DNA from: an uncultured Clostridia bacterium
GTDB taxonomy: Bacteria > Bacillota > Clostridia > Oscillospirales > Acutalibacteraceae
Direction of reading: 5' to 3'
NCBI GenBank assembly: GCA_945875045.1
Contig: CAMCIX010000139.1
Coordinates: 1-5,128, forward strand
Length of the DNA stretch: 5,128 bases
The notes beneath the pieces were generated by a model. The model was not told where the DNA came from and ran no database searches. It saw nothing but the letters and a program-made list of their open reading frames with translations. Every line of letters begins with the position of its first letter. The stretch's first letter is position 1. The translations under genes and the position numbers were made by a program. Positions 1 through 5,128 of this stretch are shown in pieces.

Positions 1-45
1 ACACACTGCATATCGTCGGCAGCGTCAGATGTGTATAAGAGACAG
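1..45 (+). other. Illumina Nextera library adapter left in the assembly (not genomic)
   Basis: Positions 13-45 match the 33-base Nextera Read 1 transposase adapter exactly. Its last 19 bases (27-45) are the Tn5 mosaic end. Positions 5-12 read ACTGCATA, which I recognise as the Nextera i5 index S506/N506, and positions 1-4 (ACAC) fit the end of the P5 oligo. The order P5, index, adapter, insert is that of a library molecule, so this is untrimmed adapter and not a natural transposon end. It creates false coding sequence on both strands: a peptide starting MYKRQ on plus, and a false tail LSLIHI with a stop codon fused to rny on minus. Genomic sequence starts at 46. Confidence 0.98.
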
Positions 46-1347
46 ATTCTCGCGCCTTGCTCCCGGTCTTGCCGCCGAAATAGCGTCCGCCGCCTGAACA
101 ATGCAGGCGATAACGGTCTTAGCCTCAACCTCGCCGTGGTGGGCGTGGATAGCGTGGATAACGGTCTCGCTCTCGCGGTATTTCTTCGCCGCGTCAACGC
201 CGAGCTGGATATGAGTGCCCTCCTGCTCGTGGTCAAGCGCCTTGCCTATATCGTGGAGCAGTCCCGCGCGCTTTGCAAGGGTTACGTCCGCGCCGAGCTC
301 CGCCGCCATAAGTCCCGAAAGGTGGCAAACCTCAAGCGAGTGGTTGAGTACATTTTGACCGTAGCTTGTGCGGTAGCGCAGCTTGCCTAAAAGCCTTATA
401 AGCTCGGGGTGCAGGTTGTGAATACCCGCCTCGATCATAGCGCGCTCACCCTCCTGCTTAATGGTCGCCTCAACCTCGGCGGTTGCCTTTGCGACGGTTT
501 CCTCAATTCTCGCGGGGTGAATACGTCCGTCAAGTATAAGCTTTTCAAGGGTCACGCGGGCGATTTCGCGCCTAATCGGGTCAAAGCTCGAAAGGGTAAT
601 TGCCTCGGGTGTGTCGTCGATAATAAGGTCTACTCCCGTAGCGGTTTCGAGGGCGCGGATATTACGTCCCTCTCTACCTATGATTCGACCCTTCATTTCG
701 TCATTCGGCAGAGCGACAACCGAAACGGTCATTTCCGAGGAATGGTCGGCGGCACAGCGCTGAATCGCCTGACCGATAATGCTTTTAGCAAGACGGTCGG
801 AATCCTCCTTTAGTCTCTGCTCATAGTCGAGTATCTTAACCGCCTTTTCGTGGTTTAACTCCCCGTCAAGCAGGTCGAGCAAATGCGCCTTCGCCTGCTC
901 CTTGCTGTAGCCCGAAATTTTTTCAAGCATTTCCATCTGGCTCTGCTTGATTTTATCGCACTCGGCAAGCTTTTGGTCGATTTCCTTTGAACGGGCGGTG
1001 AGCTTCTCCTCCTTAGCTTCAAGATTGTCGATTTTTTTGTCGAGCGATTCCTCCTTCTGCTGAAGGCGGTGCTCCTGTCGCTGAACCTCGCTTCTGCGCT
1101 CGCGGATGTCCTTATCCGCGTCCTGTCTGAGCTTGAAAATTTCGTCCTTCGCTTCTACCAAGGCCTCCTTTTTCTTAGCCTCGGCAGTCTTCATAGCGTC
1201 GCTTAAAATGCGCTTTGCCTCCTCCTCAGCGGAGCCTAAAACGGCCTCAGAGGTCTTACGGCGGTAGGCGGAACCGGCGAAAAAGCCGATTATTGCAAGC
1301 ACAACGGCGACAACAGCTAAAATAATGTATATCGCTGTATTGGGCAT
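46..1347 (-). CDS. rny: Ribonuclease Y, C-terminus missing at contig edge
   Basis: Membrane-anchored endoribonuclease that starts mRNA decay in Firmicutes, acting at the inner face of the membrane. Visible in order: a single N-terminal membrane helix (about residues 5-27); a long charged coiled coil (about 35-190); a KH RNA-binding domain with the IIGREG loop at 222-227; and an HD phosphohydrolase domain with H336, the H365-D366 pair (equivalent to H368-D369 of Bacillus subtilis RNase Y), H401-H404 and D421. Genomic coding gives 434 residues ending ARREN. B. subtilis RNase Y has about 520, so roughly 85-90 C-terminal residues lie beyond the contig. The following six residues LSLIHI and the stop at 25-27 are adapter-encoded and must not be annotated. 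The ATG is well supported by an AGGAGGT site 10 nt upstream. It has its own promoter and a terminator separates it from the upstream gene, so it is probably not in that operon. Confidence 0.97.
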
Positions 1348-1357
1348 AGTTTTGTTA

Positions 1358-1364
1358 ACCTCCT
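1358..1364 (-). promoter_or_regulatory. Shine-Dalgarno site of rny
   Basis: On the minus strand this reads AGGAGGT, a full match to the anti-Shine-Dalgarno end of 16S rRNA, with 10 nt to the ATG at 1347-1345. It fixes the start codon, which also lies directly before the hydrophobic anchor expected at the RNase Y N-terminus. Confidence 0.9.
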
Positions 1365-1366
1365 GT

Positions 1367-1531
1367 ATATTTAGGGCGAACCTAACGCCCGCCCGCGCGC
1401 GGTTTTTCCTATAAAAGGCGACGGGAGCCGCGCGGAGCCTCCCGTGATATATCCGACCCTGCCCGGCACTCGGCAGGGGAAAATGCCTGATATACAGAGC
1501 CTACTGTATAATATCAAACAAATGACCTATC
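1367..1531 (-). promoter_or_regulatory. Long structured 5' leader of rny with four inverted repeats
   Basis: The predicted transcript starts near 1531, leaving about 185 nt before the ATG with no supported gene. Four perfect inverted repeats can be read, in transcript order. First, TATACAG/CTGTATA (1491-1497 with 1504-1510, 6-nt loop). Second, a 7-bp G/C-rich stem (1457-1463 with 1472-1478, 8-nt loop). Third, ACGGGAG/CTCCCGT (1421-1427 with 1439-1445). Fourth, GGGCG/CGCCC (1374-1378 with 1386-1390, 7-nt loop), ending just before the ribosome site. The third stem is followed 4 nt later by TTTT, so it could be a weak attenuator, but the U-run is short. I recognise no known riboswitch. A role in RNase Y self-regulation or mRNA stability is inference only. 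Confidence 0.55.
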
Positions 1532-1537
1532 TTAACA

Positions 1538-1566
1538 ATTTTACCACTCTATCAGCGATATGTCAA
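1538..1566 (-). promoter_or_regulatory. Sigma-A promoter of rny
   Basis: Minus strand: TTGACA (1566-1561), a 17-bp spacer, then TAAAAT (1543-1538). The -35 is a perfect consensus and the -10 matches 5 of 6 bases with ideal spacing. The start of transcription would fall near 1531. The element lies just downstream of the terminator of the preceding minus-strand gene, so rny looks independently transcribed. Confidence 0.85.
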
Positions 1567-1606
1567 GATTTACATATCAAAAGACGAAGAATATATTTCA
1601 TATAAC

Positions 1607-1636
1607 AAAAAAACACGGAGCCAAAAGACTCCGTGT
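1607..1636 (-). terminator. Intrinsic terminator of the flavodiiron gene
   Basis: On the minus strand an 8-bp perfect stem ACACGGAG/CTCCGTGT (1636-1629 with 1620-1613, 8-nt loop) runs into seven T residues (1613-1607). It sits about 50 nt past the stop codon of the flavodiiron gene and before the rny promoter, separating the two units. On the plus strand the stem is not followed by a T-run, so it is one-directional. Confidence 0.92.
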
Positions 1637-1688
1637 ATAAAAAAGGATTAATCCCGAATACGGGAATATTAAATTTTCGGGGATTTCG

Positions 1689-3479
1689 TTATGCTATCGG
1701 CTCAAAATCCGCCGCGCCGTGCTTGCAGAGGGGGCAGATAAAGTCCTCCGGCAGGGTGTCGCCCTCGTAAACATAGCCGCAAATCTTGCAGACAAAGCCT
1801 TTCTTGCCCTCGGTCTCGGGCTTAGGCTTTACATTTTTCTGATAATATGTGTAGGTCATAGTCTCGGAGTCGGAAATTACGCGCGCTTCGGTTACGCTGC
1901 AAATAAACATTCCGTGGGTGTCAAGGTCTACGTACTGCTCGACCTTAAGGGACATAAAGGAATTGATGTAACGCTTTAAAAATACAAGGCCGTTGTCACT
2001 GCGGAGCTGTTCGCCGTCTGTAAATTTATCGGTGTTTCTTCCGCTTTTAAAGCCGAAATTTTCAAATACGCTGAAGGGCGCGTCGACCGACAGGCAGTTT
2101 ATGTTCATAATTCCCGTCTGCTTTATTATGTGGTGGGAATAATTCTGCTTGTTGATAGTGACCGCGACGCGATTGGGCGTGTTTGTAACCTGCGTAACGG
2201 TGTTTACAATAAGCCCGTTATCCTTTTTGCCGTCGTTCGAGGTCACGACGTAAAGCCCATAGCCTATATTAAACAGGGCGGTAAGGTCGTTCTTGTCGGC
2301 GGTTTCGCCGTCGCGCGCGATATAGTCGCGGCAAAGCTCATTTGCCAGAGCTTCAAGCTGTTCGGAGCTTTTGTCGTTTAATGCGGAGTGCAAAGTTACC
2401 GTCGGCTCTGCAAGGGTAAGCTTTTTAGAGTCGGCAAGCATATTTTTCATAACCTTTGCCGCCATAGGAGCCCAAGAGCCGTTTTCGATAAAGGCAACGG
2501 TGCGGTTTTGGTAGCCGCGCTCGGTCAAATGCTCGATAAAGTCCCGCATAAAGGGGAAAATACCCGCGTTGTAGGTGGTGGTGGCAAGCACAAGCTTTCC
2601 GTAGCGGAAGGCGTTTTCCACCGCCTTGCTCATATCACAGCGGGCAAGGTCGTGAACAATAACCTCGGGACAGCCCTTTGCCTTTAAGAGCTCCGCAAGC
2701 TTGTCCACCGCCTTAGCGGTATTGCCGTAAACCGAGGTGTAGGCGATAACTATACCCTCGCTTTCGGGCGTGTAGGAGGACCAGGTGTTGTAAAGATTAA
2801 GGTAGTAACCCAAATTTTCGCTGAGCACAGGTCCGTGCAGGGGGGCAATAATAGAAATATCAAGCCCCGCCGCCTTTTTAAGGAGCGCTTGAACCTGCGC
2901 GCCGTATTTGCCTACTATACCTATATAATAGCGGCGCGCCTCGTCCGCCCACGGCTCGGTTATATCATTCGCGCCGAACTTGCCGAAGCCGTCCGCCGAG
3001 AAAAGCACCTTGTCCGTGCTGTCGTAGGTAACGATAACCTCGGGCCAATGCACCATCGGCGCGGTGACAAAGGTAAGGTTGTGCTTTCCGAGAGAGAGGG
3101 TGTCTCCCTCGCCGACAACGATTCGGTTATCCGAAAAATCGGTGCCGAAGAACTGCCCCATCATAGTAAACGCCTTAGCGGTCGCAACCACCGTTGTATC
3201 GGGGTTCAGCTTCATAAAGTTTAAAATGTTTGCCGAGTGGTCGGGCTCCATATGCTGGATTATAAGGTAGTCGACCTTTCTGCCGTTTAAAACCGATTCG
3301 ATATTGTCAAGCCACTCGTGGGTAAAGCGGGCGTCCACCGTATCCATAATTGCGATCTTTTGGTCGATTATAGCATATGAATTGTACGCCATACCGTTTT
3401 TAACCGCGTACTGCCCCTCAAACAGGTCAACGTCATGGTCGTTTACCCCGACATAACGTATATCTTCAGTAATCTTCAT
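1689..3479 (-). CDS. Flavodiiron O2/NO reductase fused to flavin reductase and rubredoxin (FprA-Hrb type)
   Basis: Cytoplasmic flavodiiron protein that reduces O2 to water and/or NO to N2O; which substrate dominates cannot be told from sequence. It has 596 residues in four modules. The metallo-beta-lactamase-like diiron core (about 1-240) has a full ligand set: H76-x-E78-x-D80, H144, D163 and H215. The flavodoxin domain (about 242-385) has the FMN phosphate loop TSVYGNT at 248-254. The flavin-reductase-like FMN domain spans about 398-550. The C-terminal rubredoxin (about 561-596) has C564-x2-C567 and C582-x2-C585. The last two modules together resemble Hrb, the high-molecular-weight rubredoxin known as a separate partner of FprA in Moorella. 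The inferred electron path is NAD(P)H or another donor to flavin reductase, rubredoxin, FMN, then diiron. The start fits the family N-terminus (MKITEDIRYVGVNDHD) and has AAGGGAG 8 nt upstream. It has its own terminator and diverges from the M23 gene. Confidence 0.95.
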   Translation of the reverse strand: MKITEDIRYVGVNDHDVDLFEGQYAVKNGMAYNSYAIIDQKIAIMDTVDARFTHEWLDNIESVLNGRKVDYLIIQHMEPDHSANILNFMKLNPDTTVVATAKAFTMMGQFFGTDFSDNRIVVGEGDTLSLGKHNLTFVTAPMVHWPEVIVTYDSTDKVLFSADGFGKFGANDITEPWADEARRYYIGIVGKYGAQVQALLKKAAGLDISIIAPLHGPVLSENLGYYLNLYNTWSSYTPESEGIVIAYTSVYGNTAKAVDKLAELLKAKGCPEVIVHDLARCDMSKAVENAFRYGKLVLATTTYNAGIFPFMRDFIEHLTERGYQNRTVAFIENGSWAPMAAKVMKNMLADSKKLTLAEPTVTLHSALNDKSSEQLEALANELCRDYIARDGETADKNDLTALFNIGYGLYVVTSNDGKKDNGLIVNTVTQVTNTPNRVAVTINKQNYSHHIIKQTGIMNINCLSVDAPFSVFENFGFKSGRNTDKFTDGEQLRSDNGLVFLKRYINSFMSLKVEQYVDLDTHGMFICSVTEARVISDSETMTYTYYQKNVKPKPETEGKKGFVCKICGYVYEGDTLPEDFICPLCKHGAADFEPIA

Positions 3480-3487
3480 TATTAAAA

Positions 3488-3494
3488 CTCCCTT
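3488..3494 (-). promoter_or_regulatory. Shine-Dalgarno site of the flavodiiron gene
   Basis: The minus strand reads AAGGGAG with 8 nt to the ATG at 3479-3477. The match is good and agrees with the conserved flavodiiron N-terminus, so the start is secure. Confidence 0.8.
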
Positions 3495-3500
3495 TCGCGC

Positions 3501-3512
3501 CGCCCGAAGGCG
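3501..3512 (-). other. UUCG-tetraloop hairpin in the flavodiiron 5' leader
   Basis: In the minus-strand transcript this reads CGCC-UUCG-GGCG: a 4-bp G/C stem closed by the C(UUCG)G tetraloop, one of the most stable RNA loops known. It ends about 6 nt before the Shine-Dalgarno site and there is no U-run after it, so it is not a terminator. It may protect the mRNA 5' end or keep the ribosome site open; that is inference. Confidence 0.6.
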
Positions 3513-3526
3513 AATTGTTTAACTAC

Positions 3527-3555
3527 ATTATATTACATATCGTCTGATATTACCA
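3527..3555 (-). promoter_or_regulatory. Candidate promoter of the flavodiiron gene
   Basis: The minus strand has a perfect TATAAT at 3532-3527. With a 17-bp spacer the -35 position (3555-3550) reads TGGTAA, only 3 of 6 to consensus, and there is no extended -10. Transcription would start near 3520, giving a leader of about 40 nt. The weak -35 could mean an activator is needed or that the true promoter is elsewhere in this A/T-rich gap. I found no clear Rex or PerR box. Confidence 0.45.
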
Positions 3556-3646
3556 GTATAAAATTATGGAGTTTTAAAAAATTTTTAGTTAAAATCTACG
3601 GTAAAAAAGGAGCTTTTACACAAAATCTAAGAAAAAAATTAAAAAA

Positions 3647-3674
3647 GTTACAAAAAGGGTTGCAATTTTGTAAC
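3647..3674. repeat. Inverted repeat GTTACAAAA-N10-TTTTGTAAC around the -35 of the M23 promoter
   Basis: A perfect 9-bp inverted repeat (3647-3655 with 3666-3674) encloses the -35 hexamer at 3660-3665. A second, smaller pair, ATTACA-AAA-TGTAA(C) (arms 3703-3707 and 3711-3715), lies just after the expected transcription start. Four copies of the TGTAAC/TGTAAT half-site in either orientation (3647-3652, 3669-3674, 3702-3707, 3711-3716) within 70 bp suggest a regulator binding zone. The region is A/T-rich, so some copies may be chance. No T-run follows, so it is not a terminator. Confidence 0.6.
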
Positions 3675-3688
3675 CTTTTTGTTATAAT
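3660..3688 (+). promoter_or_regulatory. Sigma-A promoter of the M23 peptidase gene
   Basis: TTGCAA (3660-3665, 4 of 6), a 17-bp spacer, and a perfect TATAAT (3683-3688). Transcription would start near 3695. The upstream 85 bases carry several A-tracts (3576-3581, 3603-3608, 3632-3638, 3641-3646, 3652-3656) that could act as an UP element or bend the DNA, which would help the imperfect -35. Confidence 0.78.
3669..3685 (+). promoter_or_regulatory. WalR-like box in the M23 promoter
   Basis: TGTAAC (3669-3674), five bases, TGTTAT (3680-3685). Both halves and the spacing fit the WalR consensus TGTWAH-N5-TGTWAH described for the essential WalRK (YycFG) system, whose targets in Bacillus and Staphylococcus include cell-wall hydrolases such as M23 peptidases. 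The downstream gene is an M23 peptidase, which supports the match. The box lies between -35 and -10 and overlaps the first three bases of the -10, a position that would more readily repress than activate. It could still be chance in A/T-rich DNA. Confidence 0.45.
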
Positions 3689-3720
3689 ATCGGTTGTGAT
3701 GATTACAAAATGTAACTTTT

Positions 3721-4983
3721 TTGAAAGAAGTGACCGTTATCTTTAAGAATATTCTTAATAAAGAGTCTCTTTTGAATATTTACAGCCGCGCTGTTGCGTT
3801 TGTAAAAAATAACAGGATTTTAGCGAGAGTCTGCTCTCTGTGCCTTATCGGTATGATGGCGGTAGGTGTAAGCGTTGTATCGGTCGGTATAACTCTGGGC
3901 TTTAAGGTTAATTACTCGGGCTCGTTTATAGCCACGGTAAGAAACGCGCAGGTTTTTGACGCCGCCAAGAGCATTGCGGTAAACAATATCGAGGGCTCGG
4001 ACGCGGACAGCGCCATTGAAACCCCCAGCTTTAAGGTGACCCTTACGGTAGCGGACAGGCTCGACAGCGCCGCGGCGGTTGCCGACGCTATTATTGAAAA
4101 TACCGAGAATATCGTTAAGGCGTCCGCCCTTATTGTAAACGGGGAGCGGGTTGCCTGCGGCGAAGCGGAGGAGCTACGCGAATATCTTGAAATCAGCCGT
4201 ACCCGCTTTGAGCCGGAGGGAGCCGAAAGCAAATCGGAATTTACCGACAAGGTAGAGCTTGAAAACGGCTATTATCTAAAAACCGAAATATCCGACCCGG
4301 ACGCGGTTAAGGCGGCTGTCGAGGCTATCGGGGTTAAAACGGTAGCAGTTGTAACAACCGATACCGAAATTGCCTTTTCCAAAAAGACGGTCAAAACTGC
4401 CGAAAAGCTTATAGGGTATTCCGAGGTTACTACTGCGGGAGAAAACGGAGTAAACCGCAAGACCGAGAGCGTGGAGCTTATTAACGGCGAGGAAATCTCC
4501 CGTACCGAGCTCTCAAACGAGGTTGTAAAGGAGCCCCAAACCGAGGTTACGACCGTAGGAACGGCGAAAACCACCGCAAGCGCGGCACAGCGCTCGGCTG
4601 AACGCAGCGCAGGCTTTATCAGCCCGCTTAAAAGGGGAAGCTTTACCATAAGCGCCTATTACGGCGACGGCAGAGGGCACAAGGGTATGGATTTAGCCGC
4701 CAACAAGGGCACCCCGATATACGCGGTAGCGAACGGTACGGTTACCTATGCGGGCTATGACGGCGACTACGGAAACAGCGTGATTATAGACCACGGGAAC
4801 GGACTTAAAACCAGATACGCCCACGCAAGCGCGCTCTGCGTAAGTAAGGGTCAAACCGTTTCGCAGGGGGAGGTTATCGCCTATGTCGGCTGCACGGGCT
4901 ATTCGACAGGTAACCACCTGCACTTTGAGGTTATGGTAAACGGCAATCGCGTAAATCCTATTTCTTATATCGGACTTGATTAA
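3721..4983 (+). CDS. Membrane-anchored G5/M23 peptidoglycan endopeptidase
   Basis: Predicted zinc endopeptidase cutting peptide cross-links of peptidoglycan outside the cell. Residues counted from the TTG: N-terminal membrane anchor or uncleaved signal (about 34-60); a poorly recognised extracellular region (about 65-215); a G5 domain (about 221-281) ending EVTTVGT; a short Ala/Thr/Ser-rich linker (282-298); and a complete M23 domain (about 300-420) with H320-x3-D324, H368 (in RYAH) and H399-x-H401. The zinc ligands should be H320, D324 and H401. Unlike some related clostridial proteins, no LysM domain is obvious. The start is uncertain. There is no in-frame ATG before codon 45, and an in-frame stop at 3700-3702 limits the choices to TTG 3721 (no ribosome site), GTG 3730 (purines directly abutting) or TTG 3772 (AAAGAG 6 nt upstream). 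All keep the anchor. The gene appears to be transcribed alone, ending in a strong terminator. Confidence 0.93.
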   Translation: MKEVTVIFKNILNKESLLNIYSRAVAFVKNNRILARVCSLCLIGMMAVGVSVVSVGITLGFKVNYSGSFIATVRNAQVFDAAKSIAVNNIEGSDADSAIETPSFKVTLTVADRLDSAAAVADAIIENTENIVKASALIVNGERVACGEAEELREYLEISRTRFEPEGAESKSEFTDKVELENGYYLKTEISDPDAVKAAVEAIGVKTVAVVTTDTEIAFSKKTVKTAEKLIGYSEVTTAGENGVNRKTESVELINGEEISRTELSNEVVKEPQTEVTTVGTAKTTASAAQRSAERSAGFISPLKRGSFTISAYYGDGRGHKGMDLAANKGTPIYAVANGTVTYAGYDGDYGNSVIIDHGNGLKTRYAHASALCVSKGQTVSQGEVIAYVGCTGYSTGNHLHFEVMVNGNRVNPISYIGLD

Positions 4984-4985
4984 AT

Positions 4986-5022
4986 AAAAAAGCCGACGGC
5001 TTTTATTTAGCCGTCGGCTTTT
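4986..5022. terminator. Bidirectional intrinsic terminator after the M23 gene
   Basis: A perfect 13-bp stem (AAAAGCCGACGGC at 4988-5000 with its complement at 5010-5022) surrounds a 9-nt loop, starting 5 nt after the stop codon. On plus, the stem ends in TTTT. On minus, the stem is followed by six T residues (4991-4986), so it could also stop transcripts coming from the right. It overlaps the next promoter almost directly. Confidence 0.93.
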
Positions 5023-5024
5023 GC

Positions 5025-5052
5025 TTGACAAATTTATATTGTATGCTATAAT
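5025..5052 (+). promoter_or_regulatory. Very strong extended -10 sigma-A promoter
   Basis: Perfect TTGACA (5025-5030), a 16-bp spacer, and a perfect TATAAT (5047-5052) preceded by the extended -10 element TGC (5044-5046). It begins 3 bp past the terminator stem. Transcription would start near 5059. This strength is typical of stable RNA or ribosomal protein genes, but the downstream gene is outside the window. Confidence 0.9.
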
Positions 5053-5058
5053 ATAAAC

Positions 5059-5128
5059 AGAAAGGCAACCGATAGACGGTTAGCCCTCGAACTTTTGATT
5101 AAGAAATAATCGTCGGTTTGTCAGACAG
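5059..5128 (+). other. Start of an unidentified transcript or structured leader, cut by window end
   Basis: About 70 nt follow the strong promoter, with no supported start codon plus ribosome site. Two hairpins can be read: GGC-AACCG / CGGTT-A-GCC (5064-5071 with 5077-5085, one bulged A) and GATTA/TAATC (5097-5101 with 5107-5111). AACCGA at 5067-5072 could instead pair with TCGGTT at 5113-5118, so the two pairings exclude each other, as in switching leaders. The closing bases GTCAGACAG resemble the AGACAG stretch I recall from Firmicute rplJ (L10) leaders, but that is weak and the rest is missing. It could also be a riboswitch, a small RNA or a plain leader. Confidence 0.45.

Noticed and set aside
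25..45. Residues LSLIHI and stop as the real end of RNase Y
   Set aside because: They are encoded by the reverse complement of the sequencing adapter.
27..45. Tn5 mosaic end as evidence of a natural transposon
   Set aside because: It is part of the complete Nextera adapter with index and P5 remnant, at the contig edge, with no transposase gene.
31..390. Open frame of 119 codons on plus starting MYKRQ
   Set aside because: Its start is in the Nextera mosaic end, and the rest is the antisense shadow of the conserved HD domain of rny.
409..813. Plus-strand frame of 134 codons inside rny
   Set aside because: Antisense to the KH/HD region of rny, with no ribosome site or recognisable domain.
2835..3224. 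Plus-strand frames antisense to the flavodiiron gene (also 1719-1979, 2130-2381, 2388-2687, 3064-3270)
   Set aside because: The opposite strand encodes conserved diiron, flavodoxin and rubredoxin motifs; the plus frames have no domain, promoter or ribosome site.
3514..3535. Rex, Fur or PerR operator before the flavodiiron gene
   Set aside because: TTGTTTAAC and TTATATTA fragments are present, but neither forms the full palindrome of those regulators.
3710..3715. ATG-TAA minimal start-stop element in the M23 leader
   Set aside because: No ribosome site precedes it, and the six bases are explained by the TGTAAC half-site; most likely chance.
3760..3772. Palindrome AAAGAG-T-CTCTTT near the M23 start
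   Set aside because: A short perfect palindrome probably inside coding sequence with a 1-nt centre; no regulator matches and chance is likely.
3912..5031. Minus-strand frames inside the M23 gene (3912-4250, 4272-4649, 4693-5031)
   Set aside because: Shadows of the G5/M23 coding strand; the last one runs through the terminator stem.
5119..5128. Adapter remnant at the right end (GACAG ending)
   Set aside because: The preceding bases do not match the mosaic end or its reverse complement, so this looks genomic.
1..5128. New multi-gene system linking RNase Y, flavodiiron protein and M23 peptidase
   Set aside because: Each gene has its own promoter, the flavodiiron and M23 genes each end in their own terminator, and all three belong to well-known housekeeping or stress families; nothing shows a joint function.

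Overview
The window reads as a fragment of an anaerobic Firmicute, most likely a Clostridia or Oscillospirales-type gut bacterium. The evidence is a clostridial-type RNase Y, a flavodiiron O2/NO reductase fused to flavin reductase and rubredoxin domains, a G5/M23 cell-wall hydrolase, consensus sigma-A promoters, and A/T-rich gaps between genes of roughly even base composition. Genus cannot be fixed by reading alone. The first 45 bases are not genomic. They are an Illumina Nextera library end (P5 tail, an i5 index and the Read 1 transposase adapter), so the true sequence starts at 46.

Layout. Bases 46-1347 (minus) hold rny, encoding RNase Y, with its C-terminal end cut off by the contig edge. 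Bases 1348-1606 hold its promoter and a leader of about 185 nt with four inverted repeats. Bases 1607-1636 are a minus-strand intrinsic terminator closing the next transcript. Bases 1689-3479 (minus) encode a 596-residue protein with four modules: diiron beta-lactamase-like, flavodoxin, flavin reductase and rubredoxin. Bases 3480-3720 are a divergent intergenic region with a weak minus promoter, a UUCG hairpin, A-tracts, a good plus promoter, TGTAAC-type inverted repeats and a match to the WalR box. Bases 3721-4983 (plus) encode a membrane-anchored G5/M23 peptidase with an unclear start codon. Bases 4986-5022 are a bidirectional terminator. Bases 5025-5052 are a near-perfect promoter driving an RNA whose first ~70 nt are visible before the window ends.

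The three genes look like separate transcription units: RNA decay, oxygen/NO detoxification and cell-wall remodelling. They do not form one pathway. I see no mobile element, CRISPR array, tRNA, rRNA or defence system, and no convincing new multi-gene system. The most useful second-look items are the adapter artefact, the WalR-like box in the M23 promoter, the missing ribosome site of that gene, the four-module flavodiiron fusion, the structured rny leader, and the unidentified leader RNA at the right edge.
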